Of a stretch of 64,000 bases of DNA, positions 56,286-64,000 are shown piece by piece. This DNA comes from Diploptera punctata (lineage: Eukaryota; Arthropoda; Insecta; Blattodea; Blaberidae). The notes under the pieces are model-generated. The model had not been told where the DNA came from. It saw nothing but the letters and a program-made list of their open reading frames with translations, and did not search any database. Where the stretch lies: contig JASPKZ010001233.1 in NCBI GenBank assembly GCA_030220185.1, positions 1,542,001 to 1,606,000 on the forward strand, written 5' to 3'. The position numbers and the translations under genes were made by a program. Position 1 is the first letter of the stretch, and each line of letters starts with the position of its first letter.

Positions 56286-57315
56286 TCATATTAATCTTGC
56301 ATTGCTCAATGTCAAAAACGTATTCATAACAATATATATACATGATAATAAAACGTCCAGTAAAATGTCAAATAAAATAAAATACAATTTAAAACAAACA
56401 ATGTCTAATATAATATAAATGAGATAATATGTGAAAGGTGACTGTTATTTATGGTTGAATTTCGATTAATCGATGAAGATTTGTAAAAAATGATAAATAT
56501 CTTCATGAAAACAAACTCAATAGCTACTTTTGTTTTTTTTTTTGTAATTTGCTAAAACAGATAACATTTTTATTATACTTGATGGAATGAATACTGAATT
56601 CCGGTGTAAGGCTCATTTATGATACAAAATAACAGTATTGTCTTCTCAATGAATGATAAACGCAAACATGCTATTTATAGGCGCTGTGTTAGTGGTACGG
56701 AAGGTAGAGCTTTGTGTGAAATGGCCACATGGACATTGTGCATTCTTGTATCCCCCTCTGTTTTAATTAAAATGACACGACCCTTCTGGCATGGGGTTTT
56801 GTTGCCAATGCCAGTGCTTTTACCCTCTCTCTTGTTGAATATATTGAGGGGCTCTGTCTCCAGGGCATGACATGAGAGCTGTTTTCTTTTAAAAGTCATG
56901 TGCACGAGAGTGATGTTGAAAATATGCTTAATTATCAATTCTATTTTAAAACAAATTACTGCAGTTTTTCATTTAATTGCATATGGCTGTAGTCGCATTG
57001 GCGTACGATGAAATTAATGTTCATGTAGAGAGACTAATTTAGAAGCTGCTATATTGAATGGATTATTTAATAGCAAATGCATTACTGCCAGTCGTAAATG
57101 TCCAGCATTATTGCCAGACCTCTTTCACTCCCCATGTTTAGAGTTTAACATCACCATCAGCATATTTTAGGCATGATAGCCTAACCTGACGTGAGGAAAG
57201 CCTAATCTGACATTAGGAAGTTTTAAAGAAATCTTTTCATCTTCTTGTAGTTCTTTCTGCAGTTCTATTTTATTCTGGTTCATACTGGAATAATAACATA
57301 GAGAGTTTATTATTT
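56286..57315. other. No gene recognised
   Basis: AT-rich; short frames at 56619-56940 have no recognised family. Confidence 0.4.
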
Positions 57316-57490
57316 GGAGATGTGGTTATGCTCATTGCCTCTGGTCCTGAGGGTCGCGGATTCAAACCCGCCCGGGGTCGATGGATATTTAAAAATGGAA
57401 AAAATCCAAGGAGCAAGTCCTCCGGGCGGGACTTTAAGCCGGGGATAACGAGTTTGAAGATTTTCAGGCTCATAAAAGATCCCTAATCTA
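57316..57490 (+). mobile_element. SINE family A, 3'-truncated
   Basis: From the head (57316) to 'tcataaaagatccctaa'; directly abuts a LINE fragment. Confidence 0.78.
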
Positions 57491-57870
57491 TCTATCTGTA
57501 TTTCCTGTTCTTTTGTATGGAGTCCTCTCACATTCCAGGGTACTTACAAAAAAAGATATCTCACGCATTGAAGCCGGTGAAATGAAATGTTTAAGATCCG
57601 TAAAAGGATGTACACGCATGGATAGATTACATAATGAATCAATAAGAAATGAACTGGAGATATTTTCAATAGTCGATAAACTAGAAGAACACAAATACCA
57701 ATGGAAATAACATTTATACAGAATGGACAATACATGATTACCCAAAAAGATCAACACCTACAAACCACATGGAAAAAGATATTTGGGACGGCCAAGGAAA
57801 CGATGGACTTGAGACCGGAACAGGTCGTATTGACCTAATCCTGGAAAGGAAGAAGAAGAGGAATCTATAT
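57491..57870 (+). pseudogene. LINE C-terminal fragment
   Basis: Plus frame 'FPVLLYGVLSHSRVLTKKD', 'AGEMKCLRSVKGCTRMDRLH' and 'ELEIFSIVDKLEEHKYQWK', then 'GRPRKRWT' after a break; AAG-rich tail. Same family as 38600-38908. Confidence 0.85.
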
Positions 57871-58061
57871 CTATCTATAATGGCGTGCTCATTGTTGAAC
57901 CATAGCTTCTCCTTTGTTAGGAGTTACTAGATCAAATTAATTTTTAGTTACCTTATTTGCCCATAGATATCATGAATGGCATGCGGTCAACACACCGACT
58001 CAATGAGACATTTAACAGGTAACTAAGGTATTACTAGGACGTTGAAGTCGATACATTTTGC

Positions 58062-58257
58062 TTAGAGACCTCTTTATCCAGGCTTAAGGATCTTTTACGA
58101 GCCTGCAAAACTTTAGACTCGGGACCCACAGTACTTACCGGAGGACTTGCTCCTTGGATTTTTCCGTCCTAAAAAATCCATATATCTTGGCCGGGTTTGA
58201 ACCCGCGACCTCGGAACCAGAGGCAAGGAGCATAACCACTGGTCCACCATGACCGAT
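58062..58257 (-). mobile_element. SINE family A, truncated, minus
   Basis: Forms an inverted pair with the plus copy at 58270-58655, 13 bp apart. Confidence 0.8.
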
Positions 58258-58269
58258 GCAATAATAACT

Positions 58270-58655
58270 TAGGGAGTTTATTATTTGGATTAATGATTAT
58301 GCTCATTGCCCTCTGGTCCCGAGGGTCGCGGGTTCATACCCGGCCGGGGTCGATGGATTTTTAGGGTGAAAAAATCCAAGGAGCAAGTTCTCCGGGCGGG
58401 ACTTTAAGCCTCGGGTCCCGAGTCAAAATATTTTCAAGCTCGTAAAAGATCCTTAAGACTGAATAAAAAGGCCTCTAAGCAAAATTTTACCGAATTTTCC
58501 CATCCTAATACTACTTTGGTTTCTTATATGTCACTATGAGGCTGATCGCTGACCCCGGGTCACTCAGTGACATCTATCCGAAAACAATTGTAACTAAATT
58601 AGTATGGTTGAATTTGTCACCTGTAGGGGTAAAGCGCCTAAGTCTCGTTGAGAGA
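58270..58655 (+). mobile_element. SINE family A, near full length
   Basis: Head 'gggttcatacccggcc', body complete to 'agcgcctaagtctcgttgag'. Confidence 0.82.
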
Positions 58656-58704
58656 AACAAGGTCTTACATGTTCGTTACACATGTATCGGCCATCCAGTT
58701 CATA

Positions 58705-59055
58705 GAGATCCGACGGTGATCTCGAGGTAGCGTGCTGCCTTGTCACGCAGCGGGTCCGAGTTCGATCCTCGATCGGGACAAGTTTCCTGGGTGAGGTTTT
58801 TCGGGGTTTTCCCTCCTGTAGGACAAATGCCAGGATGCTTTAAGACCCAAACGGTCCCTTAACATCATCTAGCCATCATTATCTTCAGTAACATATTCAC
58901 CTCATTAGATTAAGTTTAGGATTAAGGCCTCTCCTGGCGCATCATCATCACCTATCATACATCATCGGGGCAGCGTCACAAACTCAGAAGTGGGTTACAA
59001 TAACGGCGATGCGAGTAGAGAATATCAGAAATGTCGTAATACTTAGTGGCATTGA
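58705..59055 (+). mobile_element. SINE family B with body type 2
   Basis: Head 'gtgatctcgaggtagcgtgc', 'ccaggatgctttaagaccca', then 'aaggcctctcctggcgcatc'. Part of the 'cttccaggcgcc' stretch is deleted. Confidence 0.82.
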
Positions 59056-59696
59056 ATATTAATTATATGGGCCATCCATTATCTTTATGGCTATTCTATG
59101 CCATCTTACCAACTGTTAATATTCTATCGGAGAACAAGTGACTACTAGCGTCATGTTAGCCAATGTGATACCACACGTTCCCGCTAGAGCCAATTGCCAA
59201 CATGTTTACACACGTATAGGGGATTCTATCCCAGGAGTTCATCTACATTAGTTGACAAGTAAGGGTGAGAATATGGGCAAGTTATGTTGGTTTGGACTGT
59301 TAGGGCGAGAAAAATGGACAGTTAGTGTAGACCTACACCAAATTAGTTTAGCGTTCATTTGTTTGTTAGCTATTTTTTTGTAATAAATTGGTTACACTGT
59401 TTGAGCATTGACTAATACATATTTTACATTATAAATATGACGATTTTAGGCTACTTTGAGCTTAACTTCTCACTTTATTTTAAGGTATTCTCTCTCTCTT
59501 TTGGGGGGGGCAACATATATATTTCTATCAGGACATTATTCACATATTACAACAAAAAATGTGTTTTTTTTTCGTTTTTTTATTTCAATTTATGTAGGTA
59601 CATGGTGGTATAGAATTCCCTCGATTTTTCCTGTTATATCGAAAATATTTTATTTATCCCTGATAATGGTACGAGGGTGGATCGGAAAGTAATGAC
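59056..59696. other. No gene recognised
   Basis: A G8 run at 59502-59509; otherwise nothing identified. Confidence 0.45.
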
Positions 59697-59728
<32 letters not shown>

Positions 59729-59795
59729 GGATATCAAACTAAGGTACAGACTCAGAGATCCGGGATCGAATCCCGTCCAGGCATTTGTTTTTCTT

Positions 59796-59843
<48 letters not shown>
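59697..59843. repeat. (TA)n tracts around a SINE I 3' fragment
   Basis: (ta)n at 59700-59728 and 59804-59842. Between them lies 'gatcgaatcccgtccaggca', the end of SINE I. Confidence 0.8.
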
Positions 59844-59846
<3 letters not shown>

Positions 59847-60144
59847 AAAGTAATCCCACAACAGACCCGGAGGCCCTTGGGGTAGTAGGAGGTTAAGGCT
59901 CCCACTTTTTCTAGACAATCGGCACTTTATGTCAGCCGGGTTGTCAGCCCTGCGTGACGGCCGCCTTTACCCCAGAACAAGCGTCTGGTACTCATTTCCG
60001 TTAGAGGCTGAGTCGACCCCAGGGCCATAGTGCCGCCAGAGGGTTTGGGTCAGTTTAAAAATCCTGACCCCAATGGGACTTGAACCCACGACCCTCCAGC
60101 TTGTAGCTCAGTGCCTTAACCACTACGCTACGGCGTGCCCCCAT
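59844..60144 (-). mobile_element. SINE family C inserted in a (TA)n tract
   Basis: Nearly identical to 4388-4690, with tatatatataaag-type sequence on both sides as the likely target duplication. Confidence 0.85.
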
Positions 60145-60660
60145 ATATATATATAAAGTTTAATAGGTAAAAATTCACACACACACAAATCTTAATATAC
60201 AAAAATTACGTGTCTCGTTGTTTGTCCGCGATGGAATCCTAAACTACTGAACCGATTTTAATAAAATATTGCACACTGTGTGCAGTTTTATCCAACTTGA
60301 GACTTGGGAAGTTTATAACTAAATTTATAGTCGCATTATTTTTATAGCAAATTATTTGTTTATTATTTAACAAAGAGTTATAATTATCTGTGAGTTCCAT
60401 ACGATTCTAACAGATGGCCGTATAAGGTAATTGGTTTATTATTTAACCAGGTGGCTGTGCTTTTTGTTGCGAATTTCAATTGATTATTTCATAATTTAAG
60501 TGTGTTTGTGTTTATTTTATTTTCAAGATATTGATAATAATATTAATTTCGTGTGTAATTATTAGTTTTAAGTAATCTGGCTGAAAGACAGTAACTTAAT
60601 TTAAATTTAACTGGACCGAGAAGGGACGTTGAACGATATGGCGAATCAGTTCTAGAGACC

Positions 60661-61245
60661 ATGAATGATAAGATATCAAGTGAATTTCCGCAAATTGGTA
60701 TAGGCCTATGTGACATAAAGCTTACATTTAAGAAAAATGTCAATTTAAAAACATATGAAGGTCCTAAGGAACGGAATAACAGAACTGTAAGTAAGTCTGT
60801 TAGTTATAATAATATGCCTAATATTACAGAAACAATCTCCATGCCTCAATTAAATGAAAAACAAGATGACTATAATATATCACAAGATGATATTACTATA
60901 CAAAGACTTCTTGATGATGATGAGAATCCAAACTGCCAACAAGTTCGTAGAAAAAAAACGAAAGTATAATGAAATCAGCAAGCCTCCTCAAAATATGCCA
61001 TCAATAAATGTATATAATTCTTATGATACACTTATGGATGATACTGAGAATGCAGACATCAATTCATCTCAATCAACAAAACCACTTCCACATAAACCAC
61101 CACTCATATTTATACCGGGTGTAGTTAACGTACCAGAACTAAAAAATTGTGTAAAACAAAAACTTTCTGATTTAGATTTCTCACTTAGTTTACTACAACA
61201 TAATTTAACATATACCTTAGCCACAGCAACGCGAGGCCGGGACTT
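60661..61245 (+). pseudogene. Gag-like ORF1 fragment of a Jockey-type retrotransposon
   Basis: Two overlapping frames together span about 195 codons with a frame change at an A8 run (about 60954-60961). The first part is Asp/Asn-rich with no known domain. The second ends with 'KPPLIFIPGVVNVPELKNCV', which resembles the segment before the CCHC knuckles in Jockey-clade ORF1 proteins. The knuckles are missing because the sequence runs into a (ta)n tract at 61249. Such proteins bind the element RNA. How it came to lie in a Helitron-like unit is unclear. Confidence 0.55.
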
Positions 61246-61247
61246 TG

Positions 61248-61248
<1 letters not shown>

Positions 61249-61286
<38 letters not shown>
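61249..61286. repeat. (TA)n microsatellite
   Basis: About 19 TA units interrupting the gag-like frame. Confidence 0.95.
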
Positions 61287-61289
<3 letters not shown>

Positions 61290-61539
61290 ACACTATTTAT
61301 AACTCAAGAACGGCTGGACCGATGTTTATGATCTTTGATTTGTTGGATTTGTTTCCGCCCCGAATAGCAGATAACTATTAAAACATCGGAAACATTAACG
61401 TAAAAATACTTAAAGGCGATACGACGTTCGCCGGGCCAGCTAGTAAATGTATATATTTTAGATATTTTCTACATAATCCTCACATATACAGGCAACGAAA
61501 CCATAAAACTAGCAAAAATAAGTAGAAAACACGACAAAA

Positions 61540-62000
61540 CATTAAAATGGCTTATAAAACAAAACTAAATACAGTATCATCTCCAACAAAATTGAATTAT
61601 TAATAAATACGAAAATAAAGGTATTTATAAACTAAAATACAATAGTTGCGATAAATTTTGTATTGGAAGAACTGCCTGGAATTTTAATATAAGATGCAAT
61701 GAGCACTTCAGAGTCTTTAAATTTAACGAGGGAAAATCAAGCTTTGCAGAACATATAATAATTGCAGGTCATCAATTTAACACGATTAGCAACACACTCC
61801 CAGTTGTATACAACGAATGTAATAAATATCCTGGAAGAAATAGATATATTGAAAGAAACAAGAAATAAAAACCTGCTAAACGAGAACACACCCAATCATC
61901 TCAACCTTCTCTAAAGTATGCTCATAGAAAATTAGTTAATACCTACCCCAGCTGCTGAGGATGAAACAAGTTCTTAAAGGACTTCAGTATTTTGATGATT
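61540..62000 (+). pseudogene. PLE GIY-YIG fragment, solo copy, with tail motif
   Basis: The plus strand encodes 'GIYKLKYNSCDKFCIGRTAW' (YIG changed to CIG), 'FNIRCNEHFRVFKFNEGKSS' and 'AEHIIIAGHQFN', then frameshifts. At 61955 the tail motif remnant CTGAGGA is followed by 'tgaaacaagttcttaaagg'. Not palindromic. Confidence 0.78.
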
Positions 62001-62089
62001 TTTTTATTACTGATATTTCGGGTAGAAATTTTAATATTTTAACTAAGATATGTAGTGCCAAAATATTTGCGCATCACTTGACTCTTGTC

Positions 62090-62665
62090 TTGAATTTTTG
62101 CCTCTGATAAGCATAATTATTTAATTTCTGCATCTAAATATAATAATGTATTTATCTTTAATGTCAGGACTTCTCTTCTCCTGTATATGGTAACCTGTGC
62201 GCCCAAATTATTGTGTCCTTAAATTTGTGGTCATGAATATTTATTCAAACCAATTTTATAACAAAAATATTATTTAATCTAATTTCTGCGTAGAAAAATA
62301 ATTATTTATTCCAATTTGTATGATGATTATATATTCCAATTTATATGATTATAATAATTTTTATGCGTAATAATTGGCCTATATAGGACCTGGTTGCTGT
62401 ATTTTCTTTGTCCAAATAAGTTTATATTCAGTTTCTTTGGAAAAACAATTAGTTTACTTTTTACGACTAAAAAATTGCTTCCAATTTATGCATCAAATGG
62501 TTTTAATTCAGTTTGTATTCAAGTAATGCTCTAATCCTCAGCGTTCAAATAATTATTTATTCCAGTTCCTGAATCAGGTAATTCTGCGTCGAAGTACTTT
62601 TTAAATTCAGTTTGTGCGCCCAAACGATTCTTTAACCTAATTTGTGCGTTGGGGTGATCAATTCA
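62090..62665. repeat. Degenerate ~30-bp tandem repeat
   Basis: Recurring unit close to aatttgtgcgtccaaataat followed by tatttaatcc. Good examples lie near 62285, 62320, 62480, 62545, 62605 and 62635. Spacing is irregular but clusters near 28-32 bp or multiples. Confidence 0.6.
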
Positions 62666-63000
62666 TTGATGCAATCCATCCAAATGTGCGATGATAGATT
62701 GAGTGAGAGATAGCCAGCACATTGATTGGTGCGGGGCCTGTTATTGATCATATGCGAGTGCGCACACCGTATCCTCCCAGTCCGCCATCTTTTATCAATG
62801 CAAAGCCCTCCATTGTTGATGAAATGTCTTCTGCTCACCGCTGTCCGAAACCTCGCTCTTTTCGTAATGTCAGTTGTCTCGAGGTAGTTCAACCCGTTTT
62901 TGGAACAGGGTGACCGTGACTGTCGGGTTTCCCTACTTACAAGAAGGCGATTATGCGAAACCGGAGTTGATGGCAATCTCAGTTAATTATGACGCTTATA
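62666..63000. other. GC-richer unassigned block
   Basis: Locally more GC-rich, with no recognised coding or repeat identity. A GT donor-like 'gatgatg|gtacgt' follows at 63376-63388, but no exon can be supported. Confidence 0.3.
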
Positions 63001-63729
63001 ACTTTGACTGTTTTTTTAATAAAATACACATTTAATAATATTCACAAAATGGCCGATTGTGGATTTAATTGATGCAAATATTGTTAGTGTATATAGAGTT
63101 TGTTGTTTGTGAGTACTAGTTTATATTTTGTGAAGAATAGAATATAATATATTTATAGTGAAGTATTTTTGTTACCTCATCAGTTTATATTTATAAAGAA
63201 GATAGTACCTTTGTCTAGAGATTTCGGGTGTGAACTCTGTGATAAATATTCGAATAGTGTATGTGTGTATGAAGATGTGATCATCTGATGCTGCCTTTGA
63301 AACACTGTCGTGTTGCGCTTAGAAAACGTGTACCAGGCATCTTCGTGATGATATTTTGCTGCAAGTCCTTCAAGTCGGATGATGGTACGTAACATTCAGA
63401 TTTAGAATAATTTTCTCCTACATATTATTGACACCCGAATTAGCAAGTGCTCTTGCTCGAGTGCAGTTGTTCCATTATTTAATACACTATAAAGATATAG
63501 TTAATGAGATGAATTGATGTCAGGTTTTAATGTTAAATATAGGAGAGGGGGATTTGCATTAATTTTTTGGCTGAATATGCAAGAATTCTTTTTATGAGAA
63601 TATTATTTTGTCTTGAATGTAATGTAGGTTCATTATTTTTTAAAATAAGTTAAGATTTATTTATTTTATGTTCTTTTGAGTGTCATTAATAATATTAACA
63701 AATTGCAGGCTATATACGCGTAAATGAGG
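63001..63729. other. No gene recognised
   Basis: AT-rich; nothing firm. Confidence 0.4.
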
Positions 63730-63996
63730 TTTTTGAGATCAGTACTAGGTTGGATAAATTAAAAAATGAGGAAATTAGAAAATAATTAAATGTAATATCA
63801 TTAGAGGAAAGGATTCATCGTTATAAAGATCAGTGGATTGACACCTGGAAAAAATGAGTTACAATCGTATTCATAAAATAATTTTTGATTATAAACCTAA
63901 AGGAAGGAGAGATTTGGGAAGACGACGGAAACGTAGAGTGGAGAATATGTGAGGTTTGAACAGGCTTAAGAGTCTAATCCCTAATCGAAGAAGAAG
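63730..63996 (+). mobile_element. LINE 3' fragment
   Basis: Decayed C-terminal coding ('LKNEEIRK', 'IHRYKDQWIDT', 'GRRDLGRRRKRRVENM' in shifted frames), ending 'cgaagaagaagtta'. Cut by the window edge. Confidence 0.72.
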
Positions 63997-64000
63997 TTAC

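Larger units (their letters stand above)
60190..61443 (+). mobile_element. Candidate Helitron (TC ... hairpin ... CTAG)
   Basis: 5' end TCTTAATATAC follows an A. The 3' end is ggcga-tacgacgt-tcgcc (hairpin), seven bases, then CTAG followed by T. This fits Helitron rules (A^T target, 5' TC, 3' CTRR after a hairpin). The 5' region ('tgtctcgttgtttgtccgcg', 'ctactgaaccgatttta') resembles the distal end of 55290-55965 on the other strand. It encloses a gag-like ORF and a (ta)n tract. No Rep/helicase. Confidence 0.55.
36662..64000 (+). other. Inferred long downstream intron
   Basis: Starts at the donor GTGAGT (36662). No GRAF-family exon was recognised to the window end, so everything beyond is provisionally intronic or intergenic. 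Confidence 0.45.

Noticed and set aside
62632..62976. 114-residue minus-strand frame in a GC-richer block
   Set aside because: No recognised motif; Arg/His/Asn-rich composition looks like chance translation.
63300..63388. Possible alternative first exon ending at a gtacgt donor
   Set aside because: Only a donor-like site and an ATG pair are visible; no coding similarity, promoter or partner exon could be shown.

Overview
This is a window of animal (arthropod) nuclear DNA. It is AT-rich, almost free of intact genes and packed with transposon remains. The dominant LINE tail (best copy 44406-45994) and the set of tRNA-headed SINEs are ones I associate with cockroach and termite genomes, possibly Periplaneta. 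The species call is inference. Nothing here is bacterial: there are no operons or long intact ORFs, and the conserved coding sequence is split by GT-AG introns.

Only one host gene is visible. Two short plus-strand exons, 33828-33899 and 36560-36661, encode adjacent pieces of the BAR domain of a GRAF/oligophrenin-type Rho GTPase-activating protein (BAR-PH-RhoGAP). Both are in phase 0 and both are followed by a perfect GTGAGT donor. The rest of the window reads as very large introns of this gene: about 33.8 kb upstream, 2.66 kb between the exons, and at least 27 kb downstream. No flanking exon was found by eye.

Layout by region. 0-5 kb: a frameshifted endonuclease/RT LINE with SINE insertions. 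5-13 kb: LINE tails with ATT microsatellites, a TIR element, and a repeat split by a LINE deletion derivative. 13-20 kb: SINEs, a hAT-type non-autonomous element with 8-bp TSD, LINE fragments, a Helitron-like end and a TA-flanked MITE. 20-24 kb: a GC-rich block with tandem monomers resembling a LINE 5' region. 24-33 kb: LINE tails, a Penelope-like palindrome, mosaic SINEs and MITEs. 33.8-36.7 kb: the two exons. 37-46 kb: fold-back elements, Penelope tails and two RT-bearing LINE copies. 46-52 kb: a decayed pogo/Tigger element and two large Penelope palindromes, one with a GIY-YIG coding region. 52-60 kb: SINEs, a medium-copy repeat and Helitron-like/microsatellite composites. 60-64 kb: a candidate Helitron enclosing a gag-like ORF, a Penelope fragment, a degenerate 30-bp tandem repeat and a LINE tail.

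The most interesting signal is a group of Penelope-like element (PLE) ends scattered over 35 kb. At least four form head-to-head palindromes with their 3' tails pointing outward. At or near each tail lies a hammerhead-ribozyme-like motif (CTGATGA, short palindromic stem II, GAAA). Its stem II differs in sequence between families but stays self-complementary. Other notable points are SINEs that share heads but carry different 3' bodies, a LINE deletion derivative whose target duplication is confirmed by paralogous empty sites, and a nested SINE-in-LINE with recoverable duplications.
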